64,000 nt of DNA, taken from positions 90,613 to 154,612 of the forward strand of contig DDFE01000197.1 in NCBI GenBank assembly GCA_002336985.1, in the 5' to 3' direction. Source of the stretch: Sphingomonadales bacterium UBA1936 (GTDB lineage Bacteria; Pseudomonadota; Alphaproteobacteria; Sphingomonadales; Sphingomonadaceae). The number at the start of each line of letters is the position of its first letter. Position 1 is the stretch's first letter. A program made the position numbers and the translations under genes. Positions 17,767 through 26,474 of the stretch are shown here, one piece after another. Below the pieces are notes generated by a model. The model saw only the letters and a list, made by a program, of their open reading frames with translations, searched no databases and had not been told where the DNA came from.

Positions 17767-18672
17767 TCAGCTGACGCCGGTGCCGCCGTTCGCGCCGAAG
17801 ACACTGCCGGTGGTGAAGCTGTTTCCCTGTTCGGCCAGCGTCACATACAGTCCGGCAAGTTCGGCGGGCTGCCCCGCGCGGCCGAGCGCGGTGTCCTGCC
17901 CGAATTCGGGCAGCTTCTCCTGGAGCTGGCCGCCCGACACCTGCAGCGGTGTCCAGACCGGTCCCGGCGCGACGGCATTCACGCGGATGCCCTTCTCCGC
18001 CAGCTGCTTCGCCAGGCCCTTGGTGAAGATCTCGATCGCACCCTTGGTTGTCGCATAGTCGAGGAGCTCGAGCACGGGATTGAAGCTGTTCACGGACGCG
18101 GTCGTGATGATTGTGCCGCCCCTGGGCATCGTCTCGGCCGCGCGTTTCGAGAGCCAGAACATCGCATAGATATTGGTCTTCATCGTGCGGTCGAACTGTT
18201 CGTCGGTGATGTCGGCGATGCTCTTGCGCGCCTGCTGATAGCCAGCATTGATGACGAGGATGTCGAGGCCGCCGAGCTGCGCCTCGGCATCGTCGATCAG
18301 CGCGCGGCAGAAGGCCGCATCGGTCAGGTCGCCGGGAAGCTGGACCAGCGACAGGCCGTCGCGCTCGAGCACGTCGCGCAGGTCGTCGGCGTCGGCCTGT
18401 TCCTTGGGATGATAGTTGATCGCGACCTGCACGCCCTCGCGGGCATAGGCGATGGCGGCGGCACGCCCGATCCCGGAATCGCCGCCGGTGATGAGCGCGC
18501 GACGCCCCTTGAGCCGGCCCTTGCCTTCGTAACTGTCTTCGCCGCAGTCCGGGACCGGCGTCATGTCGCGCTGCAGGCCCGGCCAGGGCTGTGGCTGCTC
18601 CTCGAACCCTTTTGCGTGGTATTTGTCCTGCGGATCGATCAGCGTGTCGGTCATGTCGGTCATGTCGGTCAT
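17767..18672 (-). CDS. SDR family oxidoreductase with N-terminal extension (YghA-type)
   Basis: A 301-residue SDR of the type that includes YghA and stress-related glucose dehydrogenase-like proteins. After a 45-residue leader with QPWPGLQRDMTPVPDCGE come the glycine motif TGGDSGIGRAAAIAYAREG, the VINAGYQ segment and the catalytic YATTKGAIEIFTKGLA. The start ATG at 18672 has GAGGAG six bases before it. The gene opens with three perfect copies of ATGACCGAC, giving the peptide MTDMTDMTDT. Confidence 0.88.
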   Translation of the reverse strand: MTDMTDMTDTLIDPQDKYHAKGFEEQPQPWPGLQRDMTPVPDCGEDSYEGKGRLKGRRALITGGDSGIGRAAAIAYAREGVQVAINYHPKEQADADDLRDVLERDGLSLVQLPGDLTDAAFCRALIDDAEAQLGGLDILVINAGYQQARKSIADITDEQFDRTMKTNIYAMFWLSKRAAETMPRGGTIITTASVNSFNPVLELLDYATTKGAIEIFTKGLAKQLAEKGIRVNAVAPGPVWTPLQVSGGQLQEKLPEFGQDTALGRAGQPAELAGLYVTLAEQGNSFTTGSVFGANGGTGVS

Positions 18673-18864
18673 GGCGTGCTCCTCGCGCACATAATCTTCG
18701 AGCGCGCCCGAAAGTTTCCTGCCTGTCCCGCCAAAACCGTCCCCTCGGATCCGTACCGGGACCGCGTGCGCACCTGCGACCGGCGGCGATGCGTGCCGTG
18801 CAGCCGCCGGACCCGCTGCCGCATCCGCCGTCGTCGCCCGCGCCGATCGAATGCCGGATGCCGG

Positions 18865-20379
18865 CTAAGCGGTCCTCGCGATCCACGCCGCGGCCGCGGC
18901 CATGGTCCGGTCGGCACCGGCGGCGATGTCCGCCGCGGTGCGCGGCACATCGACATCGGGTGCGATGCCGGCGTCGGGCGGCATGCCCGGCGGAAAATAG
19001 CCGATCAGCGGCAGGTCGAACTCGATACCGCTCGCGGGCAGCCGCACGAAAAAGAAGCAGCCGCCATTGATCCCGTGCTGGTTGCCGCCGGTCGCAGCGC
19101 CGAACAGCCGGACCAGCCCGCTGCGCTTCGCTTTCTGCGCGAACTGGAAGGTGGCCGAGCTGTTGACGGACCCGATCAGCGCCGCGACCGGCAGGTCGAG
19201 CCGCGGTCCGACCGGCACGATCCGGTCGTCGCCGCGCGTACCGGTGAGGCGCAGGACCCCGCCACCGATGGGTTCGGCGCCGACGCCGAGCGTGAAGAAG
19301 CTCTTGTCCCAGGTGTCGAGATAGCGGTCGAGCGCCGGCGGGGTGCGGGTGAAGCACACGCGCCGCTCGGCACCTGGATCCTCGAGCGGTGCGCGGGCGA
19401 GCCGTGCCAGCAGCACGTCGCCGCAGTCCTCGCCGCCCTCATTGTCGCGCAGGTCGACGATCAGGCCCCTGGCGCCGCCGAGCGCGGCCAGCCGGTCGTC
19501 CAGCCAGCCCCGCCAGTTCCACCGGCTGTCGTAGAGGGCCCAGCCGAGCATGGTAAGCACCGCGATGCCGTCGGGCCGCATCGTCCAGGTCCAGACGGGC
19601 GCATCGCCGCCATAATCGCGCGGCGTCATCTGCGCCTGTCGCGCCGCCAGCCCGATCGCCGCGACCGCGTGCCGGGTTTCGCGGCCGCCGGGCGTGCGCA
19701 GGTGAAGCCGGTGGATGCCGTCGCCGGGTACGCCGTAGACCAGGCCGTGGAAGACGTCGAAGAACTCGATCTTGTCGCTGCCGGCCATGCCGAGCAGGGC
19801 GACGCGCTTTGCGTCATTGTGTCCGTCGGCCCGGGCGTAGGGCATGAGCGATGCCAGGATCGAATGCGCTTCGACCCCGTTCACGCTCAGCACCTCGGTT
19901 CCCGGCGCCATCGCCTGGGCGGGATCGTCCGTGACGATCATCCGCGACCCGATCCATGCAAAGCGGAACGGGAGGCGCGTCGGCAGGTCGAACAGCGCGG
20001 ACGCCACGGCTTTGCGCTGGTTGAAGAAATTGCAATAGCTGTGCCCGCAGCGGATTGTCGCCAGGAAGCGCGACAGCGCGAGATAGCGTGCCGCAAGGCC
20101 GGGCGCCGCGACATAGGCGGCTTCGAGCCGGTCGATCCGGGCCTCGACCGCACGTGGCGCAGCATAGCGATAGAGACCGGGGTGGAGGCCGAGCGCCAGG
20201 CGCAGGATGGCGATGTCGCCGCGCAGGTCGCCCAGCGTCGGCGCTGTGGCAGCAGGTGCACCAGCACCAGCCGCAGCCGCAGCAGCGGCAGCGGCTGCGG
20301 CGGCGGCGGCCGGTGTGAGGGATGCGGCGCGAACCGCGGCGAGCGCCCCGAGACGGGTAAGGACCTGGCGTCTGTTCAT
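18865..20379 (-). CDS. Secreted S41-family-like peptidase with poly-alanine tract
   Basis: A 504-residue exported protein. The N-terminus MNRRQVLTRLGALAAVRAAS has a twin-arginine-like RRQVLT motif and a hydrophobic stretch. It is followed by 14 consecutive alanines and another Ala/Pro-rich spacer. The C-terminal half is a tail-specific protease (S41) domain: GLIVDLRDNEGGEDCGDVLL, then GSVNSSATFQFAQ, where the second Ser of NSSA sits at the usual nucleophile place, then FGAATGGNQHG. No PDZ domain is obvious. It lies 58 bases downstream of an AraC regulator gene on the same strand, so co-transcription is plausible. Confidence 0.85.
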   Translation of the reverse strand: MNRRQVLTRLGALAAVRAASLTPAAAAAAAAAAAAAAGAGAPAATAPTLGDLRGDIAILRLALGLHPGLYRYAAPRAVEARIDRLEAAYVAAPGLAARYLALSRFLATIRCGHSYCNFFNQRKAVASALFDLPTRLPFRFAWIGSRMIVTDDPAQAMAPGTEVLSVNGVEAHSILASLMPYARADGHNDAKRVALLGMAGSDKIEFFDVFHGLVYGVPGDGIHRLHLRTPGGRETRHAVAAIGLAARQAQMTPRDYGGDAPVWTWTMRPDGIAVLTMLGWALYDSRWNWRGWLDDRLAALGGARGLIVDLRDNEGGEDCGDVLLARLARAPLEDPGAERRVCFTRTPPALDRYLDTWDKSFFTLGVGAEPIGGGVLRLTGTRGDDRIVPVGPRLDLPVAALIGSVNSSATFQFAQKAKRSGLVRLFGAATGGNQHGINGGCFFFVRLPASGIEFDLPLIGYFPPGMPPDAGIAPDVDVPRTAADIAAGADRTMAAAAAWIARTA

Positions 20380-20437
20380 GCCGCGCTGCTGCCGCGCGCC
20401 GGCCATCGCCGCGCCTCAAAAGCCTGTGCGGCCACGC

Positions 20438-21532
20438 TTATTCATGATTTGAGCCGCGCCGATACGCGCTCGGGCTTTGCCCGAAGGCCGTGCGGAAGGC
20501 CCGGTTGAAGCTCGCCTTCGACGCGAAGCCCGCGTCGAAGGCGATGTCGAGCATGTCGCGCCGGTCCCCCGCCCGCAGGGCAGCGGCGACCGTCTCGCTG
20601 CGAAGCTGGTTGACGAAGGCCGAGAAGCCGATGCCGAGACCGTCATTCAGCGCGCGCGAGAGATAGGAGGTGTTGGTGCCGAGATGCCGCGCGAGCCGCG
20701 CGAGGCTGAGACCGGGATCGGACGCCCAGCCGCCCGCGCGGGTCTGCGCCGCCCATTGTTCCCCGGCCGCCCGCCAGTCGCGCGCCGGTGGCAGCCCGGG
20801 CGGAATGGAATCGAGCGCCGGAAACGGGAGCGCCGCATGGCGCCAGCCCTCGATCGCGAGATACAGGGCGAAGGCCGCGATGGCGACATAGAGTCCCATC
20901 AGCCGCCGGTAGCCGAGCGGCGCGACCGCGTCCCAGAGCGCATAGCCGGCCCAGACCGGGAGCAGCACCAATGTCGCCGCGATCGCCCGGCTCAGCCACA
21001 GCGATGCGAAGCGTGCGTCGTCGCTGCGCTGGGCCGCCAGGCGCAACCGGTAGCGCCGCAGCAGCCGCAGGCCGGCAACACCGTAAAGGATCAGCCCGGC
21101 GACCGTACCGGCATCGGTGACGATCGTGTACGGCCCCATCGCGGTGTCGGCCCAGCGGTCCTTGGCGCCTTGGGGCAGCAGGAAACCGGATGTCAGAAAG
21201 GCAAGTTGCAGCGCGGGCGGCACGAGATGCCAGCCGGCGCGACGCGGCCAGGCCCCGTCCACGATCGCGGTGACATACCGCCAGAGCATTGGCGCGACGG
21301 CGAGGGTGATCGCGAACGGCGCGAACGTCAGCCAGCGCCACGCGTCGTAGAAGCCCGCAAAACCGATCGCCCAGGGCATGAGAATGCCAGCAAGGACGAC
21401 AAGGAGGATCGCGAGCGTGCGGTTGGCACGCCGGTTCGCAATGGGCCGGGTGAGCGCCGCGGCGATGACCAGCAGCTGCACGATGGCGACGGTGAGCAGC
21501 GCGGTGCGCCAGCCGAAGATCAGCCCCGGCAT
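20438..21532 (-). CDS. Membrane-anchored AraC family transcriptional regulator
   Basis: A 364-residue protein with six or seven predicted membrane helices in the first 230 residues and an AraC/XylS DNA-binding domain at the C-terminus. The latter shows LARHLGTNTSYLSRALNDG, then MLDIAFDAGFASKASFNRAF and FGQSPSAYRR. This layout suggests a regulator that senses a signal at the membrane. The gene precedes the S41-like protein on the same strand and is likely to be its regulator, by position only. Confidence 0.88.
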   Translation of the reverse strand: MPGLIFGWRTALLTVAIVQLLVIAAALTRPIANRRANRTLAILLVVLAGILMPWAIGFAGFYDAWRWLTFAPFAITLAVAPMLWRYVTAIVDGAWPRRAGWHLVPPALQLAFLTSGFLLPQGAKDRWADTAMGPYTIVTDAGTVAGLILYGVAGLRLLRRYRLRLAAQRSDDARFASLWLSRAIAATLVLLPVWAGYALWDAVAPLGYRRLMGLYVAIAAFALYLAIEGWRHAALPFPALDSIPPGLPPARDWRAAGEQWAAQTRAGGWASDPGLSLARLARHLGTNTSYLSRALNDGLGIGFSAFVNQLRSETVAAALRAGDRRDMLDIAFDAGFASKASFNRAFRTAFGQSPSAYRRGSNHE

Positions 21533-21670
21533 CGCCCGTCGATCCTCGCGTCAAAGGCCATCGCGCTGCCGCCGCCGGACGGGTGGGTCTCCTTGGCCGC
21601 TTCGGTCATGCCATCCGCGCCCGGTCCACCCCGTCACGCTGCGCCCGCCCGTTTCGCTGTACCGGTCCGG

Positions 21671-22051
21671 TCACGCCGCGTTCGCCTCGTCCGTCCCGCC
21701 AGGCATTTGGGCCAGTGCGCGTTCGCGGCGGGCAAGGAACAACGGCAACGCGCAGCAGTGTCCGGCGAGGAGGATCGCGGCCAGCGGTTGCCAGGGGGCT
21801 CGCATGCCGAGGCGGCGCGCCTCGATGTCCGCCCAGAGGAGGAACACCGTTGCCGAGATGAGCACGTCGACCGAGAACATCGCCGCCGGCCGGGTCGCGA
21901 ACAGCAGGCTGAAAAATGCGGTCCATGACGGTCCATGCGCCGCGAACCAGGGAAGGATGATGAGATAGGGGATGATGGCGCCGGCGAGCGCGATCCCCAG
22001 ATAGACGGGCACCAGCCCTTGCCCTCGCGCCGGCCCTATGACACCCGTCAT
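21671..22051 (-). CDS. DUF2834 domain membrane protein
   Basis: A 126-residue protein with three or four hydrophobic segments, for example VYLGIALAGAIIPYLIILPW near the start. FSVDVLISATVFLLWADIEARR is the family's central helix pair. It is assigned to DUF2834, function unknown. An AGGGGG just before GTGGAC and the ATG supports the start at 22051 rather than a longer reading. Confidence 0.75.
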   Translation of the reverse strand: MTGVIGPARGQGLVPVYLGIALAGAIIPYLIILPWFAAHGPSWTAFFSLLFATRPAAMFSVDVLISATVFLLWADIEARRLGMRAPWQPLAAILLAGHCCALPLFLARRERALAQMPGGTDEANAA

Positions 22052-22505
22052 GTCCACCCCCTTTTTTCGGACCCCGGCGGCAATGCTAGCCGGATTGCGA
22101 TTTTGTGCCAGAGGCACGCCCACGATCCGGACCGACACCGTGTGCCGGACACGGCGCAGCCGATGGTCATCCTACCGAACACCCATCCGGCCGCCCACCG
22201 CAGGTCCGCCCGGCGGGTGACACGCCGACCCTGCTGACACCCCCAATCTCCTGACACCCGCAGCACGCTGCCCCTACTTGCGCCCCCGCGCTCGCAGTCT
22301 AGGCTGCACACGATACGAAAAGGGCTTGGCATTTCTGCCAAGCCCAGGAGTACCTTGATGGGCACATGTGTCGCACCGGCAAGACGCCCCTGCGCACCGA
22401 TCGTTCCATGCCTTTCTCGCCTTCCGCCGTCCCAGGCCGGGACATAGCCTAGGGGTCGGATCCGCGCCGGTCGTTCCCGCGCGTTGGCCAGCCCAGAAAC
22501 ATGAC
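22052..22505. other. Intergenic region upstream of the GlsB-type gene
   Basis: About 450 bases with no convincing gene. It holds the hairpin at 22322-22345, listed separately. An AGGAG directly after that hairpin precedes an ATG at 22358 with a 29-codon frame (MGTCVAPARRPC...), which is too weak to call. Confidence 0.5.
22318..22345 (-). terminator. Hairpin with minus-strand T-run, no obvious minus-strand gene
   Basis: GGGCTTGGCA at 22322-22331 and TGCCAAGCCC at 22336-22345 form a perfect 10-bp stem with a four-base loop. Read on the minus strand it is followed by TTTT, as in a rho-independent terminator. No minus-strand gene lies to its right. On the plus strand it stands just before an AGGAG, so it could instead be a leader structure. 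Confidence 0.5.
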
Positions 22506-22530
22506 GGAACGGAGGCGTTGCACTTTCGTT
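22506..22530 (+). promoter_or_regulatory. EcfG-type general stress promoter
   Basis: GGAAC at 22506-22510 and CGTT at 22527-22530 are exactly 16 bases apart, a perfect match to the EcfG consensus. It lies 42 bases before the ATG of the GlsB-type gene. Confidence 0.82.
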
Positions 22531-22571
22531 ACGACGTCCATGACCCGCATCACGCGGGACAGGGAGAGATT

Positions 22572-22841
22572 ATGGGCATCGTTATTCTTCTCGTCGTTGG
22601 CGGCATCATCGGCTGGCTCGCGAGCATCGTCATGCGCACCGACGCGCAACAGGGACTGTTCCTCAACGTGGTGGTCGGGATCGTCGGCTCGCTGCTCGCG
22701 GGATTCCTCCTCACTCCCTTGCTCGGCGGCGCGCCGATCACGGCAGGCATGATCGACATCACGTCGATCGGCGTCTCGTTCCTCGGGGCGATCGTCCTGC
22801 TCGCGATCGTCAATCTCGTGCGTCGGGGATCGGTCCGCTAA
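22572..22841 (+). CDS. GlsB/YeaQ/YmgE family stress response membrane protein
   Basis: An 89-residue inner membrane protein with three hydrophobic segments: the N-terminal IVILLVVGGIIGWLASIVM, then FLNVVVGIVGSLLAGFLLTP, and SFLGAIVLLAIVNLVRRG. This is the transglycosylase-associated (GlsB/YeaQ) family, generally linked to stress. GGGAGA lies a few bases before the ATG at 22572. The perfect EcfG promoter upstream fits a general stress gene. Confidence 0.92.
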   Translation: MGIVILLVVGGIIGWLASIVMRTDAQQGLFLNVVVGIVGSLLAGFLLTPLLGGAPITAGMIDITSIGVSFLGAIVLLAIVNLVRRGSVR

Positions 22842-22853
22842 TACGCAGCACGT

Positions 22854-22884
22854 CCGGGGCGCGCGGCGACCGCCCGCGCCCCGG
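22854..22884. terminator. GC-rich hairpin after the GlsB-type gene
   Basis: CCGGGGCGCG at 22854-22863 and CGCGCCCCGG at 22875-22884 form a perfect 10-bp stem with an 11-base loop, 12 bases past the stop. No T-run follows, so it is a possible factor-dependent or weak terminator. Confidence 0.45.
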
Positions 22885-22959
22885 GCCAATATCGTGCGGC
22901 GGGGGACGGCTGGCGCCGCCCCTTTGCCGCGTCTTTGATCGAGCGGGCGGAGGCGGGTC

Positions 22960-24924
22960 ATGGCGCTGGATAACGAGGCATCCGCGGTCGCGGGGTGGGT
23001 TTCGGTCGGAAAGGTCGCCGGCTACCGCGATGCGCTGACCGGCGATCGCGACGCAGCGCCCGTCCCGACCAGCACCGCCGTCGTGCTGCGCCAGATCCTC
23101 GGCCTTGCGATCGCCGCCGCGACCGTCGCCACGCTCTATTTCGGGCAGGACGTCCTGATCCCGATCACGCTCGCCTTCATCCTCTCGTTCATTCTCTCGC
23201 CGCTCGTGAACGGCTTGCGCCGCCTGCGCGTCCCGCGCGTCCCGGCCGTGCTGCTGACGGTCATTGTAGCCCTTGGCTTCATCGGATCGGTCGGCATGCT
23301 TATCGCGACGCAGACGGCGGCGCTCAGCGAAAGCGCCCCCAAATATGCGCGGACGCTCGAGACCAAGGTGCAGGCCTTCCAGGGCTCGGCGGTCGCGCGG
23401 ATCAACGCGCTGTCCAGGTCGCTCGGCCTCAACCGGCCCCCCAGCCGCCAGCCGAACGCCACCAGCCTCTACCCCGCGCCGGGCAGCGGGACCCGCCGCC
23501 CCGTGCTCGTCGAGGTCGCGCCGCCTCCGACCACCCCCTGGGGCGTAATGACGACGTTGCTCCAGCCGGTGGTCGGCCCGCTCGAGACGACACTGATCGT
23601 ACTCGTCGTCGCGATCTTTATTCTCGTGCAGAAAGAGGATCTGCGCGACCGGTTCATCCGCGTGTTCGGCTCAGGGGATCTGCACCGGACGACGATCGCG
23701 CTCGACGATGCGGGCAAGCGCCTCAGCCGCTATTTCCTGAGCCAGCTCGCGGTCAATGCCAGCTTCGGCCTGATCGTCGCGGGCGGGCTGTGGTTTCTCG
23801 GCCTGCCATCGCCCGCACTCTGGGGGGTGCTCGCGGCGCTGCTTCGCTTCGTTCCCTATATCGGTCCGGTGCTTGCGGCCGCGGCGCCGGTCGCGCTCGC
23901 GGCGGCCGTCGAACCCGGCTGGGGCACGGCCATCCTCGTGGGAGGCTTCTTCGCGATCGTCGAGATGCTGCTCGGCTATGTGGTCGAGCCGCTGATCTAT
24001 GGCCATTCGACCGGGCTCTCGCCGACCTCGGTCGTGGTCTCGGCAATCTTCTGGACCTGGCTGTGGGGCCCCGTCGGGCTTGTCATGTCCACGCCGCTGA
24101 CGCTGTGCCTGGTCGTGCTCGGCAGGCATGTGAAGGCTCTGGAATATTTCGATGTCATGCTCGGCGACCGGCCGGCGCTGACGCCGGTCGAGCGTTTCTA
24201 CCAGCGGCTCGTCGCCGACAATCCCGACGAGGCGCTCGCCCAGGCCGAACTGATGCTCGCGACCTGCCCGCTTGCCGAATTCTACGACACCGTGGCCATT
24301 CCGGCGCTGCGCCTTGCCTCCGCCGATGCGGCCCGCGGGCTCGTCGATGCCGAACGGATCTCGGCGATCGGTACGACCGTGTCCACCGTCGTCGACGAGC
24401 TTGGCACCCTTGCGGCCGCAGCGGCGCCAGCGCGGACCGATGTCCCGCCGGGACCACGCTTCGCCTGCGTGGGCGGAAACGGCGTGTTCGACGATGTCTT
24501 GGCAACGATGCTGTGCCAGATCCTCGCGCACGACGGATCCGCCGCGACCCGCATCGATCATGCGGCGACCGGTCGGGGGAGGATCGCCGCGCTCGACATC
24601 GGCGGTGCGGAGACGCTGGTCCTCTGCTATCTCGATCCGGCCGATGCCATCGCCCAGGCGCGCTACCTGATCCGGCGCCTGCGCGAGAAGGCACCCGCCA
24701 CCCGGATCGTGTCAGGCTTCTGGGGAGACGACGGCCCGGGTGACGCGGGCATCGGCGAACGCGACGCGCTCGCGGCCGACGCATTCGCAGCGCGCCTCGT
24801 CGATGCGACGGCGACCGGCACGGTGAGCAGCATGGTGAGCGACATGGTGACTGGGGTCGCGCGCGCCGCGGAAGCGACGGAGACCGATGCCGGGCCACCG
24901 GCGACAGCGCCCGTTCCTGCCTAG
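22960..24924 (+). CDS. AI-2E family (PerM-like) transporter with C-terminal soluble domain
   Basis: A 654-residue protein. Residues 40-400 form an AI-2E/PerM membrane domain of about eight helices, with VLIPITLAFILSFILSPLVN early and the family block LLRFVPYIGPVLAAAAPVAL, then YVVEPLIYGHSTGLSPTSVV. Residues 400-650 form a soluble extension beginning LTPVERFYQRLVADNPDEAL, followed by a Rossmann-like part (RIAALDIGGAETLVLCYLDP). The same extension occurs in a subset of proteobacterial AI-2E proteins. The substrate is unknown; the family name does not prove autoinducer transport. Confidence 0.88.
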   Translation: MALDNEASAVAGWVSVGKVAGYRDALTGDRDAAPVPTSTAVVLRQILGLAIAAATVATLYFGQDVLIPITLAFILSFILSPLVNGLRRLRVPRVPAVLLTVIVALGFIGSVGMLIATQTAALSESAPKYARTLETKVQAFQGSAVARINALSRSLGLNRPPSRQPNATSLYPAPGSGTRRPVLVEVAPPPTTPWGVMTTLLQPVVGPLETTLIVLVVAIFILVQKEDLRDRFIRVFGSGDLHRTTIALDDAGKRLSRYFLSQLAVNASFGLIVAGGLWFLGLPSPALWGVLAALLRFVPYIGPVLAAAAPVALAAAVEPGWGTAILVGGFFAIVEMLLGYVVEPLIYGHSTGLSPTSVVVSAIFWTWLWGPVGLVMSTPLTLCLVVLGRHVKALEYFDVMLGDRPALTPVERFYQRLVADNPDEALAQAELMLATCPLAEFYDTVAIPALRLASADAARGLVDAERISAIGTTVSTVVDELGTLAAAAAPARTDVPPGPRFACVGGNGVFDDVLATMLCQILAHDGSAATRIDHAATGRGRIAALDIGGAETLVLCYLDPADAIAQARYLIRRLREKAPATRIVSGFWGDDGPGDAGIGERDALAADAFAARLVDATATGTVSSMVSDMVTGVARAAEATETDAGPPATAPVPA

Positions 24925-24940
24925 TGGTGGTGCTGCGCGT

Positions 24941-25216
24941 CTAGCGCAGGCCAAGCGCACCGGGGAGGCGCCTGAATGCGGCGGCCAGCGACGAGCGTGC
25001 GATCCCCGACGGCGCCAGCACCCGCCCCTTCCCGCCATATGGCTGGGTGGCGCCCCCGCCGTTCCCGCCGGGACAATGCGCCAAGATGAGCATGAGCCTG
25101 ACCATGTCGGGCCGGGGCTCCTCGATCACGGGGAAACCGGCCCGCAGCACGGCCCCATAAGCGGCGAGCAGCTCGCTTGGCGAGTCGGCCCCGGACGGTG
25201 GCGCAGCTTCGCTCAT
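24941..25216 (-). CDS. Small hypothetical protein
   Basis: A 91-residue reading with MSEAAPPSGADSPSELLAAYG at the start and VRLMLILAHCPGGNGGG in the middle. No family was recognised and no clear ribosome binding site precedes ATG 25216. It ends 17 bases from the AI-2E gene stop in a convergent arrangement. I consider it possible but weak. The 280 bases to its right up to the PEP-CTERM gene hold nothing I can support. Confidence 0.35.
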   Translation of the reverse strand: MSEAAPPSGADSPSELLAAYGAVLRAGFPVIEEPRPDMVRLMLILAHCPGGNGGGATQPYGGKGRVLAPSGIARSSLAAAFRRLPGALGLR

Positions 25217-25495
25217 CGCGATACCATCGGCGACACGGTCGCGAGGCGCGAGCGAAAACCCCGCGCGCGCATTGGCAGCACCGAGCCATGGCGAGCGGCC
25301 GTGCGATCGCCGGGGCGGATCGCTGCGGCCGCCGGGATCACGCGGCGACCGGCGGCGTCTGGCGAAGACGATGCATTGGCATGCCGATCATGGCGCCGCG
25401 TCGTTCGCGCAGGGCACGTGCGCTGTCCATCCAGCGACGACCGACGGTCGGCCCATGGGTCATGGAGCTGCCCGGCATGCGACCGAGGCTTGCCG

Positions 25496-26149
25496 TCAGC
25501 TGAACGCGGGGACCGACAGACGGCGGCGGCGACGCATGGCGCGTCCCGCGATGCCGAAGCCGAGGACGAACATTGCCCAGCTGGCCGGTTCGGGAACCGG
25601 GCTGTTCGCGAGGGTCGCGAGATCGTCGAACTCGAAGGAATAGCCGCCCGACTGGAAGCGCGCGCCGACGATCGACGGATCGCCCGGCTGGGCCAAGTAC
25701 ACGACGCGACCGTTCGAATCCGCCTGGACCTGGTCGCCATCGGCGTCGGCACCAAGTGCGATCTGGGCCCCGTTGAGCGTCTGTTCGGTCCCGTTCGCAT
25801 AGAGCAAGGTGAAGCTGTTGAAGCTGTCGAGCGAGCCGAGCACGAAGGAGAAGCCGCGGGTCGCGGCGAAACTGACCGTGTAGTTCGAGGGGGTTCCGCC
25901 GAGCGCGGCGCCGAAATTGCCGCTGCTGTTGAACGCCGGCCGCGCCGCGATACCGGAGACCGGGGCGGCATAGGCCCGCGCGTTGGTCGCGCCGGCCAGC
26001 AGCGCGCCATTCGCATAGCCGTCGAAGGTTTCGAAGACGCTGAATCCTGCCGGCAGTGCCGACGCACCCTGCATGAAATTGATGCTGACCGCAGCATTCG
26101 CCGCACCTGCAAGGCAGAGGGCGGACAGGCCAAGGATGATCTTACGCAT
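25496..26149 (-). CDS. PEPxxWA-CTERM sorting domain-containing secreted protein
   Basis: A 217-residue protein with a signal peptide (MRKIILGLSALCLAGAANA) and a C-terminal sorting signal VPEPASWAMFVLGFGIAGRA at about residues 185-204 followed by five arginines. This tripartite end (PEP motif, helix, basic tail) marks substrates of the exosortase/archaeosortase system, here in the PEPxxWA variety common in sphingomonads. The middle is beta-rich with FSFVLGSLDSFNSFTLLYANG. Such proteins are usually cell-surface or exopolysaccharide-related. No exosortase is in the window. Confidence 0.9.
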   Translation of the reverse strand: MRKIILGLSALCLAGAANAAVSINFMQGASALPAGFSVFETFDGYANGALLAGATNARAYAAPVSGIAARPAFNSSGNFGAALGGTPSNYTVSFAATRGFSFVLGSLDSFNSFTLLYANGTEQTLNGAQIALGADADGDQVQADSNGRVVYLAQPGDPSIVGARFQSGGYSFEFDDLATLANSPVPEPASWAMFVLGFGIAGRAMRRRRRLSVPAFS

Positions 26150-26211
26150 AAGCTACCCCTTTTGACCGGCCGAGATTCGCCATGATCTCTCGCAGGACCG
26201 GACGGCAGCGA

Positions 26212-26236
26212 AACCGCGCGTTAGTTCGAAAGTTCC
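26212..26236 (-). promoter_or_regulatory. Possible EcfG-type promoter of the PEP-CTERM gene
   Basis: On the minus strand GGAAC (complement of 26236-26232) is followed after 16 bases by GGTT (complement of 26215-26212), one base off the CGTT consensus. It lies 63 bases before the PEP-CTERM gene start. Confidence 0.35.
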
Positions 26237-26267
26237 CGAAATATCGGGAGGAAAATGCGCCGTCTCG

Positions 26268-26474
26268 TTATGGGACGATGCCGGATCCCTTCGACCCGGG
26301 CCCGGGTGGGTCAGTACCGGCGCGCAGCCGCGCCACCCGTTCGTCGTAACGTGCCGCCAGCTCGGCATGGATGGCGGCGACATGCGGGTCGCCGGCCGCC
26401 GTGGCGCGCGCGCGTTCGGTCGTCGCTCGCGCGACATAATAATCGATGGCCGTGTCGCGGTCTTCGGGCGTCAC
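26268..26474 (-). CDS. 68-residue small protein coupled to the ArsR gene
   Basis: A 68-residue protein read from GTG 26474, whose start overlaps the stop of the ArsR gene by four bases (GTGA). It contains DRDTAIDYYVARATTERARA and DPHVAAIHAELAARYDERVARL. The layout of DYY, ERA, DPxxAxxHxELAxxY repeats that of the 57-residue protein at 14260-14433. It is likely a small helical soluble protein and a second member of that family. Function unknown; the overlap implies that it is made together with the regulator. Confidence 0.7.
   Translation of the reverse strand: MTPEDRDTAIDYYVARATTERARATAAGDPHVAAIHAELAARYDERVARLRAGTDPPGPGSKGSGIVP

Noticed and set aside
22358..22447. 29-codon frame after AGGAG in the GlsB leader
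   Set aside because: It has a ribosome binding site, but the product is Pro/Arg-rich without any recognisable feature and overlaps no conserved unit.
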